Below are positions 56,647 through 64,000 of a DNA stretch of 64,000 nucleotides, piece by piece; position 1 is the first letter of the stretch; each line of letters opens with the position of its first letter. Position numbers and translations under genes: made by a program. This DNA comes from Crateriforma conspicua (GTDB taxonomy: Bacteria > Planctomycetota > Planctomycetia > Pirellulales > Pirellulaceae). The stretch lies in the NCBI RefSeq assembly GCF_007752935.1, contig NZ_CP036319.1, positions 2,480,001 through 2,544,000 of the forward strand, in the 5' to 3' direction. Below the pieces are notes generated by a model. That model was not told where the DNA came from. It made no database searches and saw only the letters and a program-made list of their open reading frames with translations.

Positions 56647-58716
56647 TTAGCTGATTTTCGTTTGCAACGTTGCGACACGTCGATCTTGTTGGACAAAGCG
56701 GATGTGGCCGCCAATTTCTCGCATGCGTTTTTCGATGTTGGCCAGGCCTTCGCCCCGATGCACGGTGGCGGGATGAAACTTTCGGCCGTCGTCGGTGATG
56801 ACGATTTGAAATCGTGGTGCCCGATATTCGATCCAGATGGAAACGTGTTCGGGATATCCGTGTTTTTGCAGGTTGTGAAGCAGTTCTTTATAGCACAAGA
56901 AAACATTCCGCCGCCAAGCGACCGAGACCTCCATCGCGGGGATGTTCTCGGTCACATCGACTTGTAATTGACAGTGCCCCAGCATGCGGTTGGCGGTTTG
57001 CCGTAGACGACCCACGAATTCATCCAAGTTCATCGTGGTCGGCTTGATCAGCCACAGGATGTCACGCATCGAATCGCTGGTCTCGGTGGCGATCTTAGCG
57101 ATTTCGTTGATGTCTTGGCGAAGTTCATCGTCACAATTCGGATTCATCAAGATCGTTTGGCTGATCAATCGGATGGTTCCCAAATTGCTGCCGATGTCAT
57201 CGTGCAAGTCGCTGGCGATGCGATCACGAAGACGTTTGGTCTCTCGTTTTGTCCGTGAACGTTCGCTGGTCATGCCCCAGGTCAGCGATCCGATGATCAC
57301 CAAAATCGCCGCTCCGCCGCCGGCGGCCAGTCGCCGCCACAGTTGCGAATAGGTATCGCCCAATTCGCCGCGGATCTTCTGTAACGCCTCTTCGTCGAAT
57401 TGCCGTCGCTTGATTCGCACCAGCCAATCATAGTCGGGAATCAGTTTCCAACGGCTGTTGAATCCGTCGACCAGCGCTGATGAACTCCAGCGTTCCGACG
57501 TTTCGGAAGCCGAGACGGATTTTCCAAGTGCAACGTTCTCGGTGCCCGCGAAAACTTGTAATTCAGCTAACGCGATCACGGGAGGCGATAGCCGTGAATC
57601 GCTGCCCGATACGTACACTTTGACGAAACGTGCGGGGACCGGATCAACGGGCATTTCCGGAATCGATTCGGACGGGGCCGCGGCGAACAGGGGTTGGTTG
57701 CGAGTGAAGAACGGACGCGTTCCCACGGGAATGATCAGCGGACGATCCGTCCAGTGCCGAAGATCAAATCCTTCGAAACCCAGCAGCACCGTGGGGTCAG
57801 CGAAGTCCGCGGTTTGACTGACTTCCACGCGAAATCGTGCCGGGAATCCCCAGCCCGGTGTGAATGGTTCCGATTTCGGTTGTGCCGGATACAGCCTCAG
57901 TTCGTCGATGTCGTAGGTCTGGCCCAAGTCGACGACGATTTCATGAGGCAGTGTTAGGGTATCACGGACCAGATAGCCATCGGTGCTGCTGGGCGTGGCA
58001 ATCTGTGGAGCCGACAGGATCGAGAATTCGTCGACCAGAAATTCCACTGACCATCGCATGTCGGTTTCAATCGAACTGGATGTCTTCAGGGGGCGCCACT
58101 GGGCCACATTCCGATTACCCGAAATGACGATCAGTTCGCCCAGCGACGCAAAATACTGTCCGTCCTTGTCGGCCAACTCCGAAAGGGTCACCCGAATGAA
58201 TCGTCCACGTCGGCCGTGCGAAACGAATTGAATCGGGTAACGACCTGTCGTCTCCGATGCATTCAGTTGTCGTTCAGCCAGCAATCGCGGCGATGCAAAG
58301 TCTTCGGTATCGGAGGCTTCGATTCTGACGTGTCGGGGCAGACCATATCCGGTGACCAAACGATTGTTGCTGTCGCGGATGCATGTGGGGGCCAGAACGA
58401 TTCGATCCAATGCAAATGGTTTGCCCAGATCGACGATAACCCATTCTTTAGCGTCGGCAGAATCCTGGTATCGCGTGTGGAATCCTGCCCGCAAGGGATC
58501 TTGAGGTTCGTACAAGACGTCGCGGTCCACCGTGGACGACAAGTACGCTTCCTCTTGTTGCAGACGCCGGACCTCCGCCGGCAACCAGCGTCCGTCGACA
58601 CGCAACACCAGAGTCATCATCAGGCCCAGCAACCCCAGTCCGCCGACAAGCAGGATCAGTCGCCAACGCCGGCTTTCGGCGATCCATCGCGAAAAACGAT
58701 CGGGCAACAGGTTCAT
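56647..58716 (-). CDS. Sensor histidine kinase with discoidin-like extracellular domains
   Basis: The 689-residue kinase from ATG 58716 has a membrane helix near residues 20-38, a periplasmic region of about 420 residues, a second helix near 460-480 and a HisKA_3/HATPase core. The periplasmic part contains repeats of the F5/8 type C or discoidin style (EWVIVDLGKPFALDRIVLAP, GRFIRVTLSELADKDGQYFASLGELIV, HEIVVDLGQTYDIDELRLYP, ARFVKVYVSGSD), which bind carbohydrates or surfaces. His505 in SDLHDDIGSNL is the phospho-acceptor, Asn615 the N-box, and G1 is DDGRKF rather than D-x-G-x-G. The partner regulator is 15 bases downstream. Confidence 0.86.
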   Translation of the reverse strand: MNLLPDRFSRWIAESRRWRLILLVGGLGLLGLMMTLVLRVDGRWLPAEVRRLQQEEAYLSSTVDRDVLYEPQDPLRAGFHTRYQDSADAKEWVIVDLGKPFALDRIVLAPTCIRDSNNRLVTGYGLPRHVRIEASDTEDFASPRLLAERQLNASETTGRYPIQFVSHGRRGRFIRVTLSELADKDGQYFASLGELIVISGNRNVAQWRPLKTSSSIETDMRWSVEFLVDEFSILSAPQIATPSSTDGYLVRDTLTLPHEIVVDLGQTYDIDELRLYPAQPKSEPFTPGWGFPARFRVEVSQTADFADPTVLLGFEGFDLRHWTDRPLIIPVGTRPFFTRNQPLFAAAPSESIPEMPVDPVPARFVKVYVSGSDSRLSPPVIALAELQVFAGTENVALGKSVSASETSERWSSSALVDGFNSRWKLIPDYDWLVRIKRRQFDEEALQKIRGELGDTYSQLWRRLAAGGGAAILVIIGSLTWGMTSERSRTKRETKRLRDRIASDLHDDIGSNLGTIRLISQTILMNPNCDDELRQDINEIAKIATETSDSMRDILWLIKPTTMNLDEFVGRLRQTANRMLGHCQLQVDVTENIPAMEVSVAWRRNVFLCYKELLHNLQKHGYPEHVSIWIEYRAPRFQIVITDDGRKFHPATVHRGEGLANIEKRMREIGGHIRFVQQDRRVATLQTKIS

Positions 58717-59081
58717 CAATTCGGTGGCGACGTGGCGTGGGGACAGGACGATCGCGACCAAAGGTCGCGGGCCTTGGCGGGTGGAACGCCCCGGTCCAGT
58801 TTAACCACATCGCGGATCTGCCGAGCGGAATCGAAACCAGACCGCCCGCCAACCGAGGCGATGCAGACAACGCGACACTCGTTGATGGATCGCCGTTGCC
58901 ACAGGACCGATTGCTGGACAACTGGCCGTTGCAAGTTTGATGGTCCGGCGGGAAAATGTCGGGTTTGAAGATTGGAACATAGCCAACCGCTGGTGTCTGA
59001 TCTTGTCGCGACGCGATCGACATCCGCTCGCCCACCGCCCCTCCCCCCTGACGCATCCCACCTTTTTGCCGAGCTGTCTGA

Positions 59082-60563
59082 ATGAATCAAGACCCGGAGA
59101 ATGTCCCCAACGAATCCTCGACCACTGAATCCTCGACCACTGAATCCTCGAGCACAAAAATCTCGACCAGCGAATCCGTAACGCCGCCACAACGACCGAA
59201 TTGGATCACCGACATGCGGACCAGCGAAGACTGGTGGGCGATCTGGTGCGGCGGCACATTGTTATTGATCTGTATGGCAGCGGTTTGGCTGGGCCGGCCG
59301 GTTGGCTTGGAAGAAAGCATTGCGGCCGGTGAGCCGATGGAGGTGGTCAGCCCGCTGAAAGCGTTCTTGGCCAAGCCGGGCGGTTGGTCGGTCAATCCGC
59401 TGGCCGGGTTGGCGGGCAACTGGATCGGAATGGCCGGTGCTCTTGTCACGATCGGCGTGTTGTTCGCCTTGGCGATGCAGTTGCGAGGTCGATCGGCCAA
59501 ACAGTTTTTGGTGGCCTTTCCGGCGGTGTTTGCTCTGGCGGCTTTGGCCTATGTGATGGCCGGCCAGGAAGTCCTGAAGTCTTACAACCTGGAATACGCG
59601 CTGTGGGCATTGCTGGTCGGTTTGGTGATCAGCAACACCGTGGGCACGCCGGAGTTTTTGCGGCCAGCGATTTTGACGGAGTTCTTTATCAAGACGGGCT
59701 TGGTCCTGTTGGGGGCGGAAGTCTTGATGAGCCGTTTGTTAGCGTTGGGAGTGCCCGGCGTGTTCGTCGCTTGGGTGGTGACACCGGTCGTGTTGATTTC
59801 CACGTATTTGTTTGGGCAAAAGGTTTTGAAGGTTCCCTCCAAATCACTGAACATGGTGATTTCTGCGGACTTGTCCGTTTGCGGGGTTTCGGCGGCGATT
59901 GCGACTGCGGCGTCGTGCAAAGCCAAAAAGGAAGAATTGTCGCTGGCGATCGGTCTGTCGCTAAGCTTCACCGTCATCATGATGGTCGTTTTGCCGGCGA
60001 TCATAAAAGCGGTCGGGATGGATCCGATTCTGGGCGGCGCTTGGCTGGGCGGGACGATCGATTCAACTGGTGCGGTGGCCGCGGCGGGCGCCGTGCTGGG
60101 CGATGATGCGTTGGAAGTTGCCGCGACGGTGAAGATGATTCAAAACATTTTGATCGGCGTTACGGCATTTTGTGTCGCCGTGTATTGGGTGACCTACGTC
60201 GAACGCGATCCGGCCGGACCGCGTGTCGGTGTCTCCGAAATCTGGTACCGCTTTCCCAAGTTCGTCTTGGGCTTCATCGCGATGTCGATCTTGTTTTCGA
60301 TTCTGTACGCGACACTGCCCGCCGGACCGGAGTTGGTCAATGCGATGATCAAAGGTTCGACCAAAACACTGCGTGGCTGGTTCTTCTGCCTTGCTTTCGT
60401 ATGTATCGGGCTGGAAACGAACTTTCGTCAATTGTTGCCACAACTGAAGGGCGGCAAACCGTTGATTCTGTACGTGTGCGGACAGTCGCTGAACTTGGTT
60501 TTGACCTTGGTCATGGCGTACCTGATGTTCAAAGTCGTTTTCCCAACGGCGGCCACACCCTGA
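59082..60563 (+). CDS. YeiH/UPF0324 putative anion exporter
   Basis: The 493-residue protein has about ten membrane helices. Motifs such as [36 protein letters not shown], and [17 protein letters not shown] match the YeiH family, suggested to export sulfate or related anions. Its hydrophilic N-terminus is an [13 protein letters not shown] repeat (residues 10-28) from a 15-base DNA repeat (TCCTCGACCACTGAA, twice at about 59116-59146). The stop overlaps the next start as TGATG. In a sulfatase-rich setting sulfate removal is an obvious idea but not proven. Confidence 0.85.
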   Translation: MNQDPENVPNESSTTESSTTESSSTKISTSESVTPPQRPNWITDMRTSEDWWAIWCGGTLLLICMAAVWLGRPVGLEESIAAGEPMEVVSPLKAFLAKPGGWSVNPLAGLAGNWIGMAGALVTIGVLFALAMQLRGRSAKQFLVAFPAVFALAALAYVMAGQEVLKSYNLEYALWALLVGLVISNTVGTPEFLRPAILTEFFIKTGLVLLGAEVLMSRLLALGVPGVFVAWVVTPVVLISTYLFGQKVLKVPSKSLNMVISADLSVCGVSAAIATAASCKAKKEELSLAIGLSLSFTVIMMVVLPAIIKAVGMDPILGGAWLGGTIDSTGAVAAAGAVLGDDALEVAATVKMIQNILIGVTAFCVAVYWVTYVERDPAGPRVGVSEIWYRFPKFVLGFIAMSILFSILYATLPAGPELVNAMIKGSTKTLRGWFFCLAFVCIGLETNFRQLLPQLKGGKPLILYVCGQSLNLVLTLVMAYLMFKVVFPTAATP

Positions 60564-60853
60564 TGCGATTGACGAACAGCCTTCGACGGCCGGCCATCCG
60601 GCGACGTTTGATGCTGGGCATTGCGGTAACGGTGCTGGCAACGATTTGGTTGGTGGTGCTGCCTGCCGTGGCCAAACGTCCAGCCGTCCGGCAACGCGTT
60701 CAATGGCTCAAGAGCGAAGGGATCGATCCCAGCGCCATGTACTACACCGAGTTGGATAGGATGGAGTGGATCCTGCAGCAACGACGGGCCGAAGAATTGG
60801 CCGGCCGGTCGACAGGATTCCCGCCTGCCACCATCCAACCCACCGGTGAATGA
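60563..60853 (+). CDS. Small single-helix membrane protein
   Basis: The 96-residue protein starts at the ATG in the TGATG overlap with the YeiH-like gene. It has one N-terminal membrane helix (LMLGIAVTVLATIWLVVLP, residues about 16-34) followed by a charged helical tail (VRQRVQWLKSEGIDPSAMYY, YTELDRMEWILQQRRAEELAG). I know no family. Its stop overlaps the following oxidoreductase start. Double coupling to both neighbours argues for joint function, perhaps as a subunit linking the exporter and oxidoreductase. Confidence 0.7.
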   Translation: MRLTNSLRRPAIRRRLMLGIAVTVLATIWLVVLPAVAKRPAVRQRVQWLKSEGIDPSAMYYTELDRMEWILQQRRAEELAGRSTGFPPATIQPTGE

Positions 60854-62148
60854 TGAAACGACGAAGCTTTTTGCAAGCAGCCGCGGCGACCAGCGTTGCC
60901 ACCGCAGCAAATCTGCGAAACGCCACGGCGGACACCGCCGGCGAAAAATCCAAACACAAAGTTGAACGTGTCGGCATCGGTGCCATCGGCATGCGATACC
61001 AGGGATCGGTAATCGCCGAAAAAGCAAGGCTTTATGGAGACATCGTTCGCATCGCTGACGTGGATCGGCATGTCCGCGAACAGGCCCGCGCCAGTTTCGG
61101 CAGCACGCCCAAGATCAGCGAAGATTATCAAGAACTGTTGGCCGACAAGAACGTCGACGTGGTGCTGATCGGCGCGCCGGATCACTGGCATGCCAAGATG
61201 CTGATCGATGCCGTGCGGGCGGGCAAAGACGTCTATTGCGAAAAACCGTTGACGTTGACCATCGACGAAGGCAAAGTCATTCGCGATGTGGCAGCGTCCC
61301 ATGATCGTGTGATCCAGGTCGGAACGTGGCAGCGAAACGATTCGCGTTTTCGCTTGGCCGCCGAAATGGTGCGCGCCGGACGCATCGGAAAATTACGCCG
61401 CGTGACCTGCACCACGGACAAGAACCCCAGCGGTGGGCCGTTTCAACCGGTTCCCGTTCCCAGCCACTTGAATTGGGATCTTTGGCTGGGCCAGGCACCC
61501 CGCGTGCCCTATGTCGCCGAGCGGTGTCACTACACGTTTCGCTGGTGGTACGAGTACGCCGGTGGAAAAATGACCGACTGGGGAGCCCACCATGTCGACA
61601 TCGCACAGTGGGCCATCGGATCGCTGCCGACGCAGATCGAGACGCGTGCCAAGCTTCCCAGCATCGCCGACGGTTACAACGTCGCCACCGATTTCGAAGC
61701 TGATATCCAATACCAGAACGGTGTTCAATTACTCGTTCGTGACATCGGTCGACGTGGCATCTTGTTCGAAGGCGACCGCGGACGTTTGTTCGTCAATCGC
61801 AGCGTTTTGGACGGAGCTCCGGTGCAGCGACTGGAAACCGATCCGCTGCCCCGCGAAATGTACAGGCTGTATGATGACGATAATCTGCAGCGTCCACTGC
61901 GTGCGGGCAAATTGGACGCGATCATCAACCACATGGGCAACTTCTTTGACTGTGTCCATTCCCGCCGGACACCGATCTCGGACGTGGAGAGTCAACACCG
62001 CAGCGCCACGACATGCCACTTGGCTAATTTGTCGATGCGACTGGGGCGTTCGTTGACTTGGGATCCGGTCGCGGAAAACTTTGGTGATGATTCAGCGGCC
62101 AACGACATGATGCGACGTCCGCAACGCAGCGGATTCGAAGTCGTCTGA
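60850..62148 (+). CDS. Tat-exported Gfo/Idh/MocA oxidoreductase
   Basis: This 432-residue oxidoreductase begins MMKRRSFLQAAAAT, a twin-arginine signal (residues 1-25). The Rossmann motif is GIGAIGMRYQGS, the catalytic Lys is in YCEKPLTLTID, and the second domain has GGKMTDWGAHHVDIAQWAIG with the usual His. It belongs to the planctomycete group with exported oxidoreductases of unknown sugars. It follows the small membrane protein by a four-base overlap of the stop and start (ATGATGA), so it is part of a three-gene operon. Start 60850 or 60853. Confidence 0.9.
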   Translation: MMKRRSFLQAAAATSVATAANLRNATADTAGEKSKHKVERVGIGAIGMRYQGSVIAEKARLYGDIVRIADVDRHVREQARASFGSTPKISEDYQELLADKNVDVVLIGAPDHWHAKMLIDAVRAGKDVYCEKPLTLTIDEGKVIRDVAASHDRVIQVGTWQRNDSRFRLAAEMVRAGRIGKLRRVTCTTDKNPSGGPFQPVPVPSHLNWDLWLGQAPRVPYVAERCHYTFRWWYEYAGGKMTDWGAHHVDIAQWAIGSLPTQIETRAKLPSIADGYNVATDFEADIQYQNGVQLLVRDIGRRGILFEGDRGRLFVNRSVLDGAPVQRLETDPLPREMYRLYDDDNLQRPLRAGKLDAIINHMGNFFDCVHSRRTPISDVESQHRSATTCHLANLSMRLGRSLTWDPVAENFGDDSAANDMMRRPQRSGFEVV

Positions 62149-62219
62149 ACCGCCAAGCGGTCCATCGCGTCGACAAACTTCGGTTCACCACTCCCCACGC
62201 CTTGATACTCTGATTCCAA

Positions 62220-62810
62220 ATGCCTGAACGCCCCCAAGTCTTGATCATCATTGGTGATGCCAGCGAAACGTTGGACACGATGTATCCGTATTACCGTTTG
62301 ATCGAAGCGGGGATGCAGCCCGTGGTCGCCGCGCCAGAAAAACGCCGCTACCAAATGGTGATGCATGAAGTGAAACCCGGTTGGACGATCACCAAGGAAT
62401 GGGAAGGCTACACGATCCAGGCGGACATCACATTCGCCGAAATCGAACCCGACGATTACGCCGGCATCATGTTTTCGGGCGGGCGAGCACCGGAATACAT
62501 CCGTTACGACCAGGACTTGGTTCGCGTGACGAAGGCATTTTTCGCGGCGGAAAAACCGATCGCCAGTGTCTGTCACGGTGTTGAAATTCCTGCGTACGCG
62601 GATTGTGTACGTGGTCGGCGGATGGCGACCGTTCCTAAATGCCAATTCGATCTGGAGGTGTGTGGCGGAATTTTCGTCGATGAACCCTGTGTCGTTGATG
62701 GAAATTTGGTCAGCGGACGGACCTTTCACGACAACGGACATTACCTGGGCCCATGGATCGAAATGCTGGTCAAGGCCACAAGTGGATCGGGAACCGTCGC
62801 GTCGTCTTGA
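62220..62810 (+). CDS. DJ-1/PfpI family protein
   Basis: The 196-residue protein is a DJ-1/PfpI superfamily member. The nucleophile elbow is IASVCHGVEIPAY with Cys118 and adjacent His119. A conserved Glu near residue 16 and the GIMFSGGRAPEYIR loop are also typical. Members act as glyoxalases, proteases, or redox/chaperone proteins; substrate cannot be decided. No signal peptide is present, so it is cytoplasmic. It lies on the same strand as, but 70 bases after, the oxidoreductase operon. Confidence 0.86.
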   Translation: MPERPQVLIIIGDASETLDTMYPYYRLIEAGMQPVVAAPEKRRYQMVMHEVKPGWTITKEWEGYTIQADITFAEIEPDDYAGIMFSGGRAPEYIRYDQDLVRVTKAFFAAEKPIASVCHGVEIPAYADCVRGRRMATVPKCQFDLEVCGGIFVDEPCVVDGNLVSGRTFHDNGHYLGPWIEMLVKATSGSGTVASS

Positions 62811-62947
62811 TTGCATCGTCGTCGGTGGTTGGTTGATTCCGTCGTTTCGCGATCGCGGGGGCGTCACCGGCGGGCCGTGCGGGCGACGACGGCGTTTCGT
62901 TTCATCAGACGTGGTTGATCATTTTTGTGTTTCTTCAGGAGGTTGAC

Positions 62948-63643
62948 ATGACCGTGCTTAAATATGGCGTTGGCGTTGCATTGTTGGTCGTCTCGTTTAT
63001 CAGTTTGGGTGCCAGTCGCGTGATGGCTCAGCGTGGTGCCGGGGGCAGCGGTGACCGAATTCCCGGCGACGTTGAACTGGAAAAGGGCCCCGTTGCACTG
63101 GACGACTTTGAACGCAACGCGTTGTCCGTTTTAGATGACATTGGCAAGAACCAGCGTTTCCGAAATGTGCCCCAGCACGACGGCCGGTTGTTGCGGATCA
63201 TGACGCAGTCGATCAACGCCCAGCACGTGGTGGAACTGGGCACTTCGACGGGCATCTCCGGCATCTGGATCGGCTTGGGGCTACGGCAGACCGGCGGCAA
63301 GCTGACGACGTACGAAATTGACGCCGATCGTGCTCGCACCGCACGTGAAAATTTTCAGCGGGCGGGGCTGTCCGACGTCATCAATTTGGTCGAAGGCGAC
63401 GCACATGTCGAACTGAAAAAGCTGACCGGGACCGTGGACATGATCTTCCTGGACGCGGACAAGGAAGGCTATATCGATTACCTGAACACGTTGATGCCGA
63501 TGTTGCGTCCGGGCGGGTTGATTTTGGCACACAACATCAATCCGCGGATGGCACACCCGCCGTTTATGGAAGCGATCACGACAAATCCAAACTTGGAAAC
63601 CGTCGTCCGTGGCGGCATGTCGATTTCGCTGAAGAAGAAATAG
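62948..63643 (+). CDS. SAM-dependent O-methyltransferase with an export signal
   Basis: The 231-residue protein from ATG 62948 begins with a hydrophobic signal peptide (VGVALLVVSFISLGASRVMA), then a class I methyltransferase fold. Motif I is VVELGTSTGISGIW, an acidic ribose-binding residue is in TYEIDADR, and motif IV is DMIFLDADKEGYIDY, similar to catechol O-methyltransferase-like enzymes. AGGAGGT at 62937-62943 is a perfect Shine-Dalgarno five bases before the start, unusual in this window. SAM is a cytoplasmic metabolite, so export is puzzling. A strong terminator follows. The gene seems to stand alone. Confidence 0.85.
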   Translation: MTVLKYGVGVALLVVSFISLGASRVMAQRGAGGSGDRIPGDVELEKGPVALDDFERNALSVLDDIGKNQRFRNVPQHDGRLLRIMTQSINAQHVVELGTSTGISGIWIGLGLRQTGGKLTTYEIDADRARTARENFQRAGLSDVINLVEGDAHVELKKLTGTVDMIFLDADKEGYIDYLNTLMPMLRPGGLILAHNINPRMAHPPFMEAITTNPNLETVVRGGMSISLKKK

Positions 63644-63677
63644 CCGGCAACGTTTCGGCGCATTGATTGCACGCTTG

Positions 63678-63718
63678 GTCGAGACGGATGATGCCCCTTC
63701 ATCCGTCTCGACTTTTTT
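63678..63718 (+). terminator. Strong intrinsic terminator after the methyltransferase gene
   Basis: A perfect 14-base stem (GTCGAGACGGATGA with TCATCCGTCTCGAC) surrounds a seven-base loop (TGCCCCT) and is followed by TTTTTT. It lies 35 bases after the stop at 63643. Confidence 0.92.
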
Positions 63719-63755
63719 CGTGACTTCCCCCCCCCCACAAAGCAGGAGTGCAATC

Positions 63756-64000
63756 ATGCGTCATCCGTTCATCGAAGATCAATGGAAACAACTGTGTGAT
63801 CGCGTCAATCAAACGGCTGAACATTTGGCCGGTGATCAAGACGACGTTGCCAGTGCGTGGGCGCACCAAGTGGATCAGTTCGCCCAGCAAGACCCTCCGG
63901 GATCGTATCCCGACCTGCTGCGCCGCGTCGCTCAGGCGGCCGATCTGGCTTCGACCTGGCGCGACGATCAGGCACACGGTGCCGGAACGTCGGGATCCGC
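63756..64000 (+). CDS. Hypothetical protein, C-terminus cut by window edge
   Basis: I translated this by hand. From the ATG at 63756, with AGCAGGAG seven bases upstream, the frame is open to the window end for 81 full codons. The sequence is polar, acidic and helical (MRHPFIEDQWKQLCDRVNQ, then DLLRRVAQAADLASTW) with no signal or membrane segment seen so far. The good ribosome site and the preceding terminator make a real gene likely. No family is recognised. Confidence 0.6.
   Translation, partial: MRHPFIEDQWKQLCDRVNQTAEHLAGDQDDVASAWAHQVDQFAQQDPPGSYPDLLRRVAQAADLASTWRDDQAHGAGTSGS

Noticed and set aside
59384-60106. 240-codon frame overlapping the YeiH-type gene on the same strand
   Set aside because: It is a shifted frame of the membrane protein, with no independent start site or homology.

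Overview
The window looks like a chromosomal segment of a marine-type planctomycete, close to Rhodopirellula and other Pirellulales. The evidence is three secreted sulfatases, Tat-exported Gfo/Idh/MocA oxidoreductases, a DUF1593 protein, a DUF1559-like prepilin protein, many small secreted proteins with no recognisable family, moderately high GC, and mostly weak or absent Shine-Dalgarno sites. I saw no rRNA, tRNA, CRISPR array, insertion sequence or phage module. Both end genes are cut by the window edge.

Layout. 1-9 kb: a truncated sulfotransferase, a Dps protein, a DUF1593 glycan-hydrolase-like protein divergent from sulfatase 1, an alcohol dehydrogenase divergent from sulfatase 2, and a DUF502 membrane protein. 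9-19 kb: a Tat-exported oxidoreductase, a SUMF1-fold protein without the catalytic cysteines, sulfatase 3, a 2-hydroxyacid dehydrogenase, TerC, a TauE/SafE permease, an orphan ABC ATPase and a secreted MsrB. 19-32 kb: a secreted protein, a TolC-like lipoprotein, a large multidomain glycoside-hydrolase-like protein with a clear terminator, a DNase I-fold pseudoenzyme, 2-oxoglutarate dehydrogenase E2 coupled to a prepilin-like protein, and a membrane/HEAT-repeat pair. 32-43 kb: a TatD-like hydrolase pair, a class IV aminotransferase, an alpha/beta hydrolase, a repeat lipoprotein, a transglutaminase-like protein, a porin, a convergent kinase/regulator pair, a decayed ECF sigma gene beside a PhnB-like protein, and an epoxide-hydrolase-like enzyme.

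43.8-53.5 kb is the most unusual region. A sigma-54 activator with a four-cysteine GAF domain faces a five-gene minus-strand operon. The operon encodes a NirB-like flavoprotein fused to a membrane domain with two H-x13-H helices, an anchored 11-haem cytochrome, a Tll0287-like haem lipoprotein, a globin and a cytochrome c'-like lipoprotein. A good sigma-54 -24/-12 element lies upstream of the first gene. I read this as a NAD(P)H-to-periplasm electron conduit tied to nitric oxide or nitrogen-oxide handling. That function is inferred. A disulfide oxidoreductase and two stress-type small proteins lie upstream.

53.9-64 kb: a GDSL hydrolase, a two-component system whose kinase has discoidin-like extracellular domains, a YeiH-type exporter coupled to a small membrane protein and a Tat-exported oxidoreductase, a DJ-1/PfpI protein, an exported methyltransferase with a perfect Shine-Dalgarno site and terminator, and a truncated gene. 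The sulfatases, glycan hydrolases, exported oxidoreductases, sulfotransferase and two anion-exporter-like permeases fit a life spent degrading sulfated polysaccharides.
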